NCBI RefSeq assembly: GCF_016862575.1
Contig: NZ_BONF01000048.1
Location: 27,455-91,454, forward strand
Direction of reading: 5' to 3'
DNA length: 64,000 nucleotides
DNA from: Catellatospora bangladeshensis
GTDB lineage: Bacteria > Actinomycetota > Actinomycetes > Mycobacteriales > Micromonosporaceae
Every line of letters begins with the position of its first letter. The first letter of the stretch is position 1. The translations under genes and the position numbers were made by a program. Positions 27,354 to 36,431 of this stretch are shown here, piece after piece. The notes under the pieces are model-generated. The model made no database searches. It had not been told where the DNA came from and was given only the letters and a program-made list of their open reading frames with translations.

Positions 27354-27800
27354 TCACGACGCCGGAGCCGCCGAGATGACCTCCAGCACCGGCCCCACCT
27401 GGCAGACGGTCATCACGTCGGGGCGGGTCCGGCCCTTCACGGTCACCTTGGTGCCCGGCTTGAGCTGGGCCGGGTCGCCGCCGAGCAGCTGGTAGGTGAC
27501 GCCCGGGGTGCGCAGCACGGTGCAGCCGCCCTCCAGGTCGATCCGCTCCACGGTGCCGGTCGCCGTGATCACGACGCCGTCCTTGGCGGGCGGCGGCACG
27601 ACCGGCCCGGACGCGCCCGGCTTGGGCTTGGCGGTCGGGCTCGGCGGCAGGAAACCTGACGGTGACGCTCCCGGCGCGGACGGCTGCGGGGTCACGGAGC
27701 TGCCCACCTCCGGCTCCTCAGTCGGGGCGCAGCCGGTGAGCAGGAGACCGCCCAGCAGCGCGCCGGTCAGCAGGTGAATGAGGGGGCTTCGCGTCATCAT
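27354..27800 (-). CDS. Putative lipoprotein with small OB-like domain
   Basis: A 148-residue protein starting at the ATG at 27798-27800 (MMTRSPLIHLLTGALLGG). A lipobox LLTGC places the lipidated cysteine near residue 24. A Pro/Ser/Ala linker (about 25-70) precedes a ~75-residue beta domain (GVVITATGTVERIDLEGGCTVLR, GTKVTVKGRTRPDVMTVCQVG) with two cysteines, likely disulfide-bonded. The pattern TGTVERI...G.KVTVKGR suggests an OB-fold. An upstream start at 27830 exists, but the cleavable region fits the shorter form. Probably anchored outside the membrane; function unknown. Confidence 0.8.
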   Translation of the reverse strand: MMTRSPLIHLLTGALLGGLLLTGCAPTEEPEVGSSVTPQPSAPGASPSGFLPPSPTAKPKPGASGPVVPPPAKDGVVITATGTVERIDLEGGCTVLRTPGVTYQLLGGDPAQLKPGTKVTVKGRTRPDVMTVCQVGPVLEVISAAPAS

Positions 27801-27842
27801 GTCAGTTCGGACGTTACCGCCCGGTGGCAAGTTGCGCGAGCT

Positions 27843-28469
27843 TCAGACCCCGACGTTGTACGCCGACAGCCGCCAGCCGGACGATCCCTGGTGGATGAGG
27901 TCGACCCAGTGGCAGTTCTGCACCGGCGCGACGGTCGGCAGCATCTCCTCGGGCCAGCCCAGCAGCGCTGCCACGCCGTACTTGATGGCGGCGCCGTGGG
28001 CGGCCAGCACGATCGTGCCCCCGGGCAGCCGCTCGGCGGCCTGCCGGATCGCCTCGCTGACCCGCTTGCCCAGGTCGGGCAGCGGCTCGATGCCGTCGCC
28101 CGGATCCGGGTCGGCGGCGCGCCAGCGCGCGTACGACTCGGGGAAACGCTCCTTGACCTCGGGCGTGGTCAGCCCCTGCCAGGCGCCGAAGTAACGCTCG
28201 CGCAGCCGCACGTCGCGCTCGGCGCTCAACCCGGTGAGCCCGGCCAGCGCCGCGGCGGTCTGCGCGGCCCGGCCGAGGTCACTGGTGATCAGCAGCTGCG
28301 GCTCGCGGCCGGCCAGCACCTGCGCGGCGGCCGCGGCCTGGGCGCGGCCCAGGTCGTTCAGCGGCACGTCGAGCTGCCCCTGCACGCGCTGGGCCGCGTT
28401 CGAGTCGGTGTTGCCGTGCCGCCACAGCAGGATCCTGGTCGGCGGCTCGGTGCCCCGCTCCAGGCTCAT
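27843..28469 (-). CDS. Histidine phosphatase family protein, GpgP-like
   Basis: A 208-residue phosphoglycerate-mutase-superfamily phosphatase. The catalytic R17-H18-G19 (LLWRHGNTDSN) is followed by LITSDLGRAAQTA, RERYFGAWQG and VLAAHGAAIKYG, completing the active site. The start is the ATG at 28467-28469, overlapping the rsfS stop by 4 nt. In mycobacteria the gene in this position next to rsfS and nadD is glucosyl-3-phosphoglycerate phosphatase, so that role in methylglucose lipopolysaccharide synthesis is a reasonable guess, not proven here. Confidence 0.9.
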   Translation of the reverse strand: MSLERGTEPPTRILLWRHGNTDSNAAQRVQGQLDVPLNDLGRAQAAAAAQVLAGREPQLLITSDLGRAAQTAAALAGLTGLSAERDVRLRERYFGAWQGLTTPEVKERFPESYARWRAADPDPGDGIEPLPDLGKRVSEAIRQAAERLPGGTIVLAAHGAAIKYGVAALLGWPEEMLPTVAPVQNCHWVDLIHQGSSGWRLSAYNVGV

Positions 28470-28852
28470 GCGGCAGGGGTGGCGAGGTCGCGATCCACGA
28501 ACTCGATCCGGGCGCAGTCCTTCCACAGCCGGTCCAGCGCGTAGAACTCGCGCTCCTCGCTGTGCTGCACGTGCACCACGATGTCGCCGAAGTCCAGCAG
28601 CACCCAGCGGCCGGCGCGCTCGCCCTCGCGGCGGACCGGCTTGGCCTTCTCGGGCAGCTGCAGCAGCGCCTCTTCGACAGCGTCGACGATGGCGAGCACC
28701 TGGCGCTCGTTGGGTGCGGAGGCCACGACGAAGACGTCGGTGAGGACGAGCTGCTCGGCCACGTCCAGCAGGACGATGTCCTCGGCCTTCTTGTCGGCGG
28801 CCGCCTGGGCGGCGGCCTGGGCCATCTCGACAGCGCGCTCGGTTGCGGGCAC
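28466..28852 (-). CDS. rsfS: Ribosomal silencing factor RsfS
   Basis: A 128-residue RsfS/Iojap protein that binds uL14 of the 50S subunit and blocks subunit joining in starvation. Diagnostic motifs are KKAEDIVLLDV, LTDVFVVASAPNERQVLAIVDAVEE and GRWVLLDFGDIVVHVQHSEEREFYALDRLWKD. The length and the neighbours (nadD upstream, phosphatase overlapping by 4 nt) are typical. 143 nt separate it from nadD, so it may have its own promoter. Confidence 0.97.
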   Translation of the reverse strand: MPATERAVEMAQAAAQAAADKKAEDIVLLDVAEQLVLTDVFVVASAPNERQVLAIVDAVEEALLQLPEKAKPVRREGERAGRWVLLDFGDIVVHVQHSEEREFYALDRLWKDCARIEFVDRDLATPAA

Positions 28853-28995
28853 CTTGGTCCTTTCGTCGGCAGGCCCGGCCGCGATGGCACGTCACCCTCT
28901 GGGGACGCTCGCGATCAGGCTCAGCATCCAGAATCTCACAGGGATTACCCGCCCCGCCGCTCAGATAGTCACGCGGTGGGCCCGGACACTGGAAA

Positions 28996-29580
28996 TCAGC
29001 GGTATAGATGACGTTTTGTGATGTATTGCACTACGCCGTCCGGTACCAGATACCAGACCGGCTGCCCCGCGGCGACCCGGCGGCGGCAGTCCGTCGACGA
29101 GATCGCCATGGCCGGCACCTGCACCAGGCTCACCACGTCGGCGGGCAGGTGCGCGTCGGTCAGCGCGAACCCCGGCCGGGTGACTCCGATGAAGTGCGCC
29201 AGCTCGAACAGCTGGTCCGCGTCCTTCCAGGACAGGATCTTGGACAGCGCGTCGGCGCCCGTGATGAAGAACAGCTCGGTCTTGTCGCCGTACTGGTCGC
29301 GCAGCTCGCGCAGAGTGTCGACGGTGTAGGTGGGGCCGTCCCGGTCCACGTCCACCCGGCTCACCGTGAAGCGGGGGTTGGACGCGGTCGCGATGACCGT
29401 CATCAGGTAGCGGTCCTCCGCCGGGGTGACCGCGCTCTCGCTCTTCTGCCACGGCTTGCCGGTGGGCACGAAGACGACCTCGTCCAGCGCGTACCGGTCG
29501 GCGACCTCGCTGGCCGCGACGAGATGGCCGTGGTGGATCGGGTCGAAGGTGCCGCCCATGACCCCGATGCGTTGCGCCAC
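28996..29580 (-). CDS. nadD: Nicotinate-nucleotide adenylyltransferase
   Basis: A 194-residue nucleotidyltransferase that adenylates nicotinate mononucleotide in NAD synthesis. The N-terminal [13 protein letters not shown] (8-20) carries the HxGH motif (H16-H17-G18-H19), and [24 protein letters not shown] is the family's SSTxxR end. The start gives a normal N-terminus and length. It heads the nadD-rsfS-phosphatase-lipoprotein-degV series. Confidence 0.96.
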   Translation of the reverse strand: MAQRIGVMGGTFDPIHHGHLVAASEVADRYALDEVVFVPTGKPWQKSESAVTPAEDRYLMTVIATASNPRFTVSRVDVDRDGPTYTVDTLRELRDQYGDKTELFFITGADALSKILSWKDADQLFELAHFIGVTRPGFALTDAHLPADVVSLVQVPAMAISSTDCRRRVAAGQPVWYLVPDGVVQYITKRHLYR

Positions 29581-29620
29581 GGCCCGATTCTATGCCGCTG
29601 TCCCGCACACCCCGCCCCGT

Positions 29621-29683
29621 GATCGACGTTGGCCTATCTGGATGAAGTTCTGACGATCGACGTCATCCAGATAGGCCGACGTC
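29621..29683. repeat. Palindrome with 21-bp arms (GATC at left end only)
   Basis: GATC at 29621-29624 precedes the arm GACGTTGGCCTATCTGGATGA (29625-29645); its complement at 29663-29683 differs at one position. The centre contains a second GATC. The right end lacks the terminal GATC seen in the other elements. It lies between the nadD start and the pepN stop, with about 100 nt on either side free of genes. Confidence 0.83.
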
Positions 29684-29761
29684 AGTGAAAGGGCGGGGCG
29701 GGGTGCCCCGCCGCACCCGCCCCGCGGCCCGGGTGGGGTGGCGGGGCAGGGTACGGGCTGG

Positions 29762-32251
29762 TCAGGCGGCCTGGCGGGCGCGCAGGGCGCGGGCCAGGTC
29801 GTCGGTCTCGTCGGCGAGCGCGCGGCGCAGCAGCGGGTGCATCTCGCCGGCCAGCGCGGCGCGCGCGGCGGCCAGTGTGTCCTCCGACACGGCGTACACC
29901 GGGTAGACCGTCTTGGCCAGCAGCGCCAGCATGTCGCCGGAGCGACCGGCCGAGCGCGGCAGCTCGGTGAAGAAGCGGGCCACGTACGCCGCGGTCAGCT
30001 CCGCCTGCTCGGGCTGCCACAGCCCGGACCCGGCCGCGGCGGCGATCCGGTTGGACTGCCCCTGCTCGGTGACGACCAGGTCGAAGGCGCGCTCCTTGGC
30101 GGCCGGGTCGGGGCGGCAGGCGCGCACCCGCACCGCCTCCTGCTCGCCCTTGTCGCTGTGGTCGCGCTGCAGCTCGGCGTCGATCTCGTCCTCCGCGACG
30201 TCGCCCAGCGCGGCCAGCCGGCCCAGGATGGCCCAGCGCAGCTCGGCGTCGACGGGCAGGCCCTCGGGCACGTTCGCGCCGGCGAGCCAGCCGCGCAGCA
30301 GGTCCCGGTCCGCGTCGCCGCCGGCCGCGATGAGGTTGCGGGCCGCGGCGAGCTGGTGCCCGCTGCCGGGCGCGGCCGTGGCGAGCAGGGTGCGGGCGGC
30401 GTTCGCCAGCGCCTGCCGGGCGGCCTGCTGCCCGTCGGCGGGCACGAACCGGCCTGCCGCGTACCGGGCCAGCCCGAAGATCGACTCGACGATGGTGACG
30501 TCCGGGTCGGCGGGCAGCGCGGCGGCGGCCAGCTCGACGAACTCGATCGCGGGCCACTCGCCGTCGCGGGTGGCGTCCCAGGCGCTGTTCCACCACAGCG
30601 AGCGGGCCAGCGGGTCGGGCTGCGCGGCCAGCAGCGCGGGCAGCTCGGCGCGGGTCCGCTCGTCCACCCGGATCTTGGCGAAGGTGAGGTCGCCGTCGTT
30701 GAGCAGCAGCCCGCGGCCGGTGACGCCGGTCAGCTGCGGCACCGGGGTCAGCTCGCCGCTCACCTCGACCTCGGTGCGCTGCCAGGTCCCGGCCTCGTCG
30801 AACCAGCCCAGGCCGATGCGGTGCGCGCGCAGCGTCGGGAACTCCGCCGGGGCGCTCTGCGCGACCGCGACGGAGGCGTACGAGCCGTCGGCGTTCCACT
30901 CGATCACCGGGCGCAGCGTGTTCACCTGCGGGGTGCGCAGCCAGTCGCGCGCCCACGCCTCCAGGTCGCGCCCGCTGGCCAGCGACAGCGCGCCGAGCAG
31001 GTCGGCCAGGGTGGCGTTGCCCCAGGCGTGCTTGTCGAAGTACGCCCGCAGCCCGGCCAGGAACGCCTCGTCGCCGATGAACGCGACGAGCTGGCGCAGT
31101 GCCGAGCAGCCCTTGGCGTAGCTGATGCCGTCGAAGTTGGCGAACGCCGCGTCGGTGTCGGCCACCTCGGTCGGCGCGATGGGGTGCGTGGAGGGGCGCT
31201 GGTCGGCGGCGTACCCCCAGGCCTTGCGGTTGACGCCGAACCGGGTCCACGACTGCGGCCACTTCGTGACCTCGGCGACCAGGCGGTAGCCCATGTAGGT
31301 GGCGAACGACTCGTTCAGCCAGAGGTCGTCCCACCAGCGCATGGTGACCAGGTCGCCGAACCACATGTGGGCCATCTCGTGGGCGATGATGGCCGCCCGC
31401 TCCAGCCGCTCGGTGTCGGTCACCGCGGCCCGGAACAGCAGCTCGTCGCGGAACACGACACAGCCGGGGAACTCCATCGCGCCCCAGCTGAACTCGGGCA
31501 CGAACGCCTGGTCGTACTTGCCGAACGGATACCGCACGCCGAACAGCTCGTGGTAGCGGTCCAGGAACGCCTTGGTCACCTCGAAGATCTCGGGCGCGTC
31601 GCGCTCCAGCACCTCGGCGTAGCTGGCACGGGCGATGATGCCCAGCGGGATGCCGTCGTGCACGTCGCTCACCTCGACGTACGGCCCGGCCACGAACGTG
31701 ATCAGGTACGTGGCGACGGGCTTGGTCGCCCCGAACTCCCAGCGGCCGGGCGCGGTCTGCACGCCCTCGCTGTTGGCGCGGACCAGCCAGGACGGGTCGG
31801 TGGTGACCGACAGCGTCACGGGCGCCTTGAGGTCGGGCTGGTCGAAGCAGGCCATGAAGCCGGGCGCGTCGGTGATCGACGGCTGGGCGTACGTGTAGAC
31901 CTGCTTGTCGGCCGGGTCCACGAAGCGGTGCACGCCCTGGCTGGAGTGGGTGTACGCATACGCGGCCTCGACCACCGCCGTGTTGCTCGCGGCGAGCCCG
32001 GCCAGCCGCAGCCGGCCCTCGGCGAACGCGCCCGCGGGCAGCTCGACGCCGTTGAGCGTCGCCCGGAGCAGCTGTTCGGGCCGCAGTTCCAGGAACGTCT
32101 CCGCGCCGGCGTCGGCGGTGAAGCGGACCGTGGTGACCGTGCGGAAGAGTTCGTCCCCGCCGGTCAGGTCCACGTCCAGCGCGTACGCGAGGTCCCGTAC
32201 GGTGGCGGCCCGCGCGACGGCTTCGAGGTGGGTGAGGCAACGATGCGACAT
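29762..32251 (-). CDS. pepN: Aminopeptidase N (M1 family)
   Basis: An 829-residue M1 zinc metallopeptidase. The exopeptidase motif GAMEF is at 257-261. The zinc site HExxH-x18-E is complete: H291-E292-M-A-H295 and E314 (NESFA). A long C-terminal HEAT-like region (ERAP1-like) follows. It removes N-terminal residues from peptides in the cytoplasm. I chose the ATG at 32249-32251 (MSHRCLTHLEAVARAATVRD), the first after the trpS promoter region; the extended frame upstream has no ribosome site. It is divergent from trpS. Confidence 0.95.
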   Translation of the reverse strand: MSHRCLTHLEAVARAATVRDLAYALDVDLTGGDELFRTVTTVRFTADAGAETFLELRPEQLLRATLNGVELPAGAFAEGRLRLAGLAASNTAVVEAAYAYTHSSQGVHRFVDPADKQVYTYAQPSITDAPGFMACFDQPDLKAPVTLSVTTDPSWLVRANSEGVQTAPGRWEFGATKPVATYLITFVAGPYVEVSDVHDGIPLGIIARASYAEVLERDAPEIFEVTKAFLDRYHELFGVRYPFGKYDQAFVPEFSWGAMEFPGCVVFRDELLFRAAVTDTERLERAAIIAHEMAHMWFGDLVTMRWWDDLWLNESFATYMGYRLVAEVTKWPQSWTRFGVNRKAWGYAADQRPSTHPIAPTEVADTDAAFANFDGISYAKGCSALRQLVAFIGDEAFLAGLRAYFDKHAWGNATLADLLGALSLASGRDLEAWARDWLRTPQVNTLRPVIEWNADGSYASVAVAQSAPAEFPTLRAHRIGLGWFDEAGTWQRTEVEVSGELTPVPQLTGVTGRGLLLNDGDLTFAKIRVDERTRAELPALLAAQPDPLARSLWWNSAWDATRDGEWPAIEFVELAAAALPADPDVTIVESIFGLARYAAGRFVPADGQQAARQALANAARTLLATAAPGSGHQLAAARNLIAAGGDADRDLLRGWLAGANVPEGLPVDAELRWAILGRLAALGDVAEDEIDAELQRDHSDKGEQEAVRVRACRPDPAAKERAFDLVVTEQGQSNRIAAAAGSGLWQPEQAELTAAYVARFFTELPRSAGRSGDMLALLAKTVYPVYAVSEDTLAAARAALAGEMHPLLRRALADETDDLARALRARQAA

Positions 32252-32316
32252 GCGCTCATCCTGCCTGATACGAAGCAAGTGTTGAACAACCGGCACCCCT
32301 CGGCATGAGTTCATTC

Positions 32317-32345
32317 TTGCCGAGCTCACCTGCGGCGGGGACAAT
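32317..32345 (+). promoter_or_regulatory. Putative trpS leader promoter
   Basis: TTGCCG (32317-32322), a 17-nt spacer and GACAAT (32340-32345). The -10 ends 7 nt before the leader-peptide ATG at 32353, so the transcript would begin at or very near that ATG. Confidence 0.55.
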
Positions 32346-32352
32346 AGCGGTC

Positions 32353-32388
32353 ATGCGGATGACGAGCACCATGTGGTGGCTGCCCTGA
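32353..32388 (+). CDS. Tryptophan leader peptide of trpS
   Basis: An 11-residue open frame, MRMTSTMWWLP then TGA, too short for ordinary ORF calling. Two consecutive TGG codons (32374-32379) make it a Trp-sensing leader. It has no ribosome site and is probably translated from a leaderless mRNA. Ribosome stalling on the TGG pair when charged tRNA-Trp is scarce would prevent stem 1:2 from forming and favour antitermination. Known precedent: the auxiliary trpRS1 gene of Streptomyces coelicolor is controlled by ribosome-mediated attenuation. Confidence 0.85.
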   Translation: MRMTSTMWWLP

Positions 32389-32448
32389 CGGGCGGCCCGC
32401 TTCCGCGAACCTGAGCACATCCCAAGGCCGCCCCACCCGGGCGGCCTT
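32378..32448 (+). promoter_or_regulatory. Ribosome-mediated transcription attenuator of trpS
   Basis: Four segments fit the classic scheme. Segment 1 GGCTGCCC (32378-32385) pairs with segment 2 GGGCGGCC (32390-32397) with one G-U pair. Segment 2 pairs perfectly with segment 3 GGCCGCCC (32426-32433), the antiterminator. Segment 3 pairs with segment 4 GGGCGGCC (32439-32446) within a 10-bp terminator stem that starts AAGGCC and closes on a 5-nt loop. Segment 1 overlaps the Trp codons and stop codon of the leader peptide. The trpS start is 65 nt further on. Confidence 0.85.
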
Positions 32449-32513
32449 CGTCGTGCACGGCTCCAGCCGGTGCGGCCCGCCCGGACGGGCGACCGCGACC
32501 CGAGGAGACCGAC

Positions 32514-33503
32514 ATGACCATCACCCCGACCCGCACCCGTGCCCGCCGCCTGTCCGGCTGCAAGCCCACCGGCCACCTGCAGCTGGGCAACCTGTTCGGC
32601 ATGATCCGGCCGCTGGTTGCCGGGCAGGACGACAGCGAGACCGTCACCATGGTCGCCGACCTGCACTCGTTCACCGTCGAGCACGATCCGGCCGCGGTGC
32701 GCGGGCTCACCCTGGAGCAGGCGGCGGTGCTGCTGGCCGCCGGGGTGGACCCGGAGCGCACCGTGCTCTACGTGCAGTCGCACCTCGCCGAGCACGCCCA
32801 GCTGCACTATCTCCTGGAGTGCGCCACCGGCTACGGCGAGGCGCAGCGCATGGTGGCGTTCAAGGAGAAGGCGGCGCGCGCCGAGCAGGTGCGGCTGAGC
32901 CTGCTCACCTACCCGGTGCTGATGGCCGCCGACATCCTGCTGCACGACACCGAGGAGGTGCCGGTCGGCGACGACCAGCTGCAGCACGTGGAGCTGGCGC
33001 GGGCCGTCGCGAACCGGTTCAACGGCCGCTACGGGCCGACCTTCACCGTGCCGCGCGCGGTGCCCGCGCCGGTCGCCGCGCGGGTGATGGACCTGGCCGA
33101 GCCGACCGCCAAGATGGGCAAGACCAACGTGGTCAGCACGGGCGTGATCAGCATCCTCGACGACCCGGGCACGGTACGCCGCAAGATCATGCGCGCGGTG
33201 ACCGACAGCGTGAACGTGGTCCGCCACGACCGCGAGCACCAGCCCGGCGTGACCAACCTGCTGGAGATCTACCGGGCGTGCACCGGGCAGGCCGGGCGGT
33301 TCGACTCGTACGGGCAGCTCAAGCGGGAGACCGCCGAGGCCGTGGTGGACGTGCTGGCGCCGCTGCAGGAACGCTACGAGGCGCTGCGCCGCCGTCCCGA
33401 GGCGGTCGAGCGGGTGCTGCGCGAGGGCGCCGAGCGGGTGCGCCCGCGGGCCGCCGCCACACTGCGGCGGGCCGGCGAGGCTATCGGGCTCGTCAGCGCC
33501 TGA
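32514..33503 (+). CDS. trpS: Tryptophanyl-tRNA synthetase, attenuator-controlled type
   Basis: A 329-residue class I synthetase that charges tRNA-Trp. The HIGH-like motif is PTGHLQLGN (18-26) within SGCKPTG, and the KMSKS equivalent is K200-M-G-K-T. DLHSFTV and LMAADILLHD...VGDDQLQHVELAR are the expected Trp-pocket and AMP-binding segments. It starts at the ATG at 32514 after GAGGAG. The Trp leader peptide and terminator upstream show it is induced by tryptophan starvation, as for the auxiliary, indolmycin-resistant TrpRS1 of streptomycetes. Whether it is the sole or a second trpS here cannot be seen from the window. Confidence 0.95.
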   Translation: MTITPTRTRARRLSGCKPTGHLQLGNLFGMIRPLVAGQDDSETVTMVADLHSFTVEHDPAAVRGLTLEQAAVLLAAGVDPERTVLYVQSHLAEHAQLHYLLECATGYGEAQRMVAFKEKAARAEQVRLSLLTYPVLMAADILLHDTEEVPVGDDQLQHVELARAVANRFNGRYGPTFTVPRAVPAPVAARVMDLAEPTAKMGKTNVVSTGVISILDDPGTVRRKIMRAVTDSVNVVRHDREHQPGVTNLLEIYRACTGQAGRFDSYGQLKRETAEAVVDVLAPLQERYEALRRRPEAVERVLREGAERVRPRAAATLRRAGEAIGLVSA

Positions 33504-33509
33504 CACGGG

Positions 33510-33950
33510 TCAGGGTCTGACGGCCTTCTTGGTGAAGCAGACGGAGTAGGGGTTGCCGACGTACCTGCCGTACGGTTCGGTCCGGTCGTAGCCGGCCGAC
33601 TCGAACAGCGTGATCGCCTCGGGCTGGTTCACGCCTGTCTCGGCGATGATCGAGTCCAGACCCTGGGCGGTGGCCCGTCGTTCCAGTGCCGCAAGGATGC
33701 GGCGGGCCACCCCGGCGCGGCGATGCGCCGGTTGTACGTAAAGACGCCTGAGTTCACCGACGCCCTGGCTGTACGGGACGATCGCCCCGCAGCCGACGGG
33801 CCGGCTCAGCACGTACGCCACCACGAAGCGGGCGTGCGGGTCCAGTGGTGACCGGGTCGTGCCCGGGTACCGCGTGAAGAGTTCGGTCTCAGCGGCGAGC
33901 ACGAGCGCGGTGACATCAGGGTGGGTGATCTCGCGGTGCTGGATCAACAC
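33510..33950 (-). CDS. GNAT family N-acetyltransferase
   Basis: A 146-residue single-domain acetyltransferase. ELRRLYVQPAHRRAGVARRILAALE contains the acetyl-CoA pyrophosphate loop (QPAHRRAGVA, the Q/RxxGxG/A motif), and ESAGYDRTEPYGRYVGNPYSVCFTK is the usual C-terminal strand-helix of the YitI/small-molecule type. The substrate is unknown. It converges on trpS (6 nt between stops). Confidence 0.88.
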   Translation of the reverse strand: MLIQHREITHPDVTALVLAAETELFTRYPGTTRSPLDPHARFVVAYVLSRPVGCGAIVPYSQGVGELRRLYVQPAHRRAGVARRILAALERRATAQGLDSIIAETGVNQPEAITLFESAGYDRTEPYGRYVGNPYSVCFTKKAVRP

Positions 33951-34066
33951 CGTCAGGACGCTAGACAGGGCATGTTTCCGCGTTGTTTCACGAAGCGCAC
34001 AGCGAGGCGGTACGCCTTGATATGCCGGTCACTGTCGCCGAATCGTTGCGCGGGAACACACCGAAC

Positions 34067-34103
34067 GGCCCGGCGCACCGCGTGAACGGCGGTGCGCCGG
34101 GCC
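34067..34103 (-). terminator. obg terminator
   Basis: Perfect 15-bp arms GGCCCGGCGCACCGC (34067-34081) and its complement (34089-34103) with a 7-nt loop, 11 nt beyond the obg stop. Confidence 0.9.
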
Positions 34104-34114
34104 TGAACGGTCGA

Positions 34115-35632
34115 TCAGCGTGCGTCGTCGGCGTCGCCGATGTCGTCGGTGTCGTCGGTGTCGTCGTCGGAGACGAAGTCGTCCTCGTCCTCGAGCCACT
34201 CGTCGCCCGCGGTGTCGCCCTCCGCGCGCACCCGGCGGGCCTTGCGCGCGGCGAGCCGCTCGGCCGCGTTCGCCCGGGTGTTCTCGTCCTCCAGGCGGGC
34301 GTCGGTGCCGCGGTTGCCGGGCGTGAAGTTCGCGCCCGCGTACACCGTGGGCTGCCAGTCGAACTCGCGCGGACCGATGCGCACCGGGTCGCCGGGCGTC
34401 GCGCCCAGCTTCGCGAGCCGGTCCTCCACGCCCAGCCGGGCCAGCCGGTCGGCGAGGAAGCCGACGGCCTCGTCGTTGTCGAACTGGGTCTGGCGCACCC
34501 AGCGCTCGGGCTTGACGCCCTTGACCACCCAGACGCCCTCGCCGTCGCGCTCGATCTCGAAGCCGGAGTCGTCGACCGCCTTCGGGCGCAGCACGATCCG
34601 GGTCGGCTCCAGCACCGGCGCGGCGGCACGGTGCTCCTCGACCATGCGGGCCAGCGCGTACACCAGCTCCTGCAGGCCCTCGCGGGTGGCCGCGCTGATC
34701 CGGTAGATCGGCCAGCCGAACTTCTCCAGGTCAGGCGTGGTGATGTCGGCCAGGTCCCGGCCGTCCGGCACGTCGATCTTGTTGAGCACGATGATCCGGG
34801 GCCGGTCCTCGAGCCCGCCGTACTGCGCCAGCTCCGCTTCGAGGGCCTCGATGTCGGCGACCGGATCACGGTCGGTCTCCAGCGTCGCGGTGTCCACCAC
34901 GTGCGCCAGCACCGCGGTGCGCTCGATGTGGCGCAGGAACTCCAGACCCAGGCCCTTGCCCATGGCCGCGCCCGGGATCAGGCCCGGCACGTCGGCGACG
35001 GTGAACACGTGCTCGCCCGCCTGCACCACGCCCAGGTTGGGCACCAGGGTGGTGAACGGGTAGTCGGCGATCTTCGGCTTGGCCGCGGAGATCACCGAGA
35101 TCAGCGAGGACTTGCCCGCGCTGGGGAAGCCGACCAGGCCCACGTCGGCCACGCTCTTCAGCTCGACGATCACGTCAAGCTTGTCACCGGGCTCGCCCAG
35201 CTCGGCGAAGCCGGGCGCCTTGCGCCGGGCGCTGGCCAGCGAGGCGTTGCCCCGGCCGCCGCGGCCGCCGCGGGCCACCTCCAGCGTGGTGCCCACACCC
35301 ACCAGATCGGCGATGACCTCGCCGTCCATGGTCTGCACGACGGTGCCCGAGGGCACCTTGAGCACGAGGTCGGTGCCGTTGGCGCCCTCACGGTTGTTGC
35401 CCGCGCCGCCCTTGCCGTTGGGGGCCTTGAGGTGCGGGTGGAAGTGGAAGTCGAGCAGCGTGTGCACGCTCGGGTCGACCACCATCAGGATGCCGCCGCC
35501 GTGCCCCCCGTTGCCGCCGTCCGGCCCGCCGAACGGCTTGAACTTCTCCCGGTGAATGGACACGCAGCCATGCCCGCCGTCACCCGCCTGCAGGTGCAGC
35601 ACCACACGATCAACGAACGTAGCCACGTCCAC
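34115..35632 (-). CDS. obg: Obg family GTPase (CgtA)
   Basis: A 505-residue ribosome-assembly and stress GTPase. The Gly-rich Obg domain comes first ([25 protein letters not shown]). The G domain has GFPSAGKSS (G1), DVPGLIPGA (G3) and NKIDV (G4). The C-terminal OCT domain ([20 protein letters not shown]) and a long acidic Asp-rich tail ([14 protein letters not shown]) are typical of actinobacteria. It follows rplU-rpmA with a terminator (35806-35840) between, so it probably also has its own promoter in the 218-nt gap. Confidence 0.97.
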   Translation of the reverse strand: MDVATFVDRVVLHLQAGDGGHGCVSIHREKFKPFGGPDGGNGGHGGGILMVVDPSVHTLLDFHFHPHLKAPNGKGGAGNNREGANGTDLVLKVPSGTVVQTMDGEVIADLVGVGTTLEVARGGRGGRGNASLASARRKAPGFAELGEPGDKLDVIVELKSVADVGLVGFPSAGKSSLISVISAAKPKIADYPFTTLVPNLGVVQAGEHVFTVADVPGLIPGAAMGKGLGLEFLRHIERTAVLAHVVDTATLETDRDPVADIEALEAELAQYGGLEDRPRIIVLNKIDVPDGRDLADITTPDLEKFGWPIYRISAATREGLQELVYALARMVEEHRAAAPVLEPTRIVLRPKAVDDSGFEIERDGEGVWVVKGVKPERWVRQTQFDNDEAVGFLADRLARLGVEDRLAKLGATPGDPVRIGPREFDWQPTVYAGANFTPGNRGTDARLEDENTRANAAERLAARKARRVRAEGDTAGDEWLEDEDDFVSDDDTDDTDDIGDADDAR

Positions 35633-35805
35633 TCCCTACTTGATCAACCTAAACCACATGCCGCCCCGTTCCTTCGCAACTCTCCAAGAGCCGCGGCCTC
35701 GGAAGGGTGCGGACGCCGCAAGTTGCGACACCGGAGACGGGCGGAGTGTTCCGGCGGCGCGGCGTTAGCCGCGTCTCAGTCCGGTCGGCGTCCCGGATAC
35801 GGCAA

Positions 35806-35840
35806 GAGGCGGGGAGGCGCAGCGCGCGCCTCCCCGCCTC
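35806..35840 (-). terminator. rplU-rpmA terminator
   Basis: Perfect 15-bp arms GAGGCGGGGAGGCGC (35806-35820) and its complement (35826-35840) with a 5-nt loop, 10 nt after the rpmA stop. Confidence 0.9.
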
Positions 35841-35850
35841 CGACGATTCG

Positions 35851-36108
35851 TCAGGCCTCGACCGGAACGATGTTCACGGTCTTGCGGCCACGCTTCACGC
35901 CGAACTGCACCGCACCGGCGGCGAGGGCGAACAGCGTGTCGTCGCCACCACGGCCCACCAGGTCACCCGGGTGGAACTTGGTGCCGCGCTGGCGGATCAG
36001 GATCTCGCCGGCGCTGACGACCTGGCCGCCGAAGCGCTTCACACCGAGCCGCTGGGCGGCGGAGTCGCGACCGTTGCGCGAGCTGGATGCACCCTTTTTG
36101 TGTGCCAT
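35851..36108 (-). CDS. rpmA: 50S ribosomal protein L27
   Basis: An 85-residue basic protein near the peptidyl-transferase centre. It begins [16 protein letters not shown], the hallmark of bacterial L27, and keeps [27 protein letters not shown]. Eight nt downstream of rplU. No N-terminal extension for proteolytic processing is present. Confidence 0.98.
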   Translation of the reverse strand: MAHKKGASSSRNGRDSAAQRLGVKRFGGQVVSAGEILIRQRGTKFHPGDLVGRGGDDTLFALAAGAVQFGVKRGRKTVNIVPVEA

Positions 36109-36116
36109 CTCGAGGC

Positions 36117-36431
36117 CTACTTCCCGCTCTTGATGCCGGTGACCTTGACCTGGGTCAGCGGCTGCCGGTGACCCTGCCGCTTGTGGTAGCCGGTCTTGTT
36201 CTTGAACTTGTGGATCCGGATCTTCGGGCCCTTGGTGTGGGCCACGACCTCGCCGGAAACGGAAACCTTGGCAAGCTTCGCCGCGTCGGTCACCAGGTCG
36301 CTGCCATCAACAAGCAGCACTGCGGACAGCGCCACCACGTCGCCGGGCGCGCCCGCGAGCTTCTCGACCTCGATCACGTCGCCCTCGGCGACCTTGTACT
36401 GCTTGCCGCCGGTCTTGACGATCGCGTACAT
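36117..36431 (-). CDS. rplU: 50S ribosomal protein L21
   Basis: A 104-residue protein beginning [18 protein letters not shown] at the ATG at 36429-36431 and ending with the signature [24 protein letters not shown]. The longer frame upstream is not coding. It is the first gene of rplU-rpmA. The 245-nt region upstream contains the promoter (not resolved) and the terminator of the lipoprotein gene at 36635-36670. Confidence 0.98.
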   Translation of the reverse strand: MYAIVKTGGKQYKVAEGDVIEVEKLAGAPGDVVALSAVLLVDGSDLVTDAAKLAKVSVSGEVVAHTKGPKIRIHKFKNKTGYHKRQGHRQPLTQVKVTGIKSGK

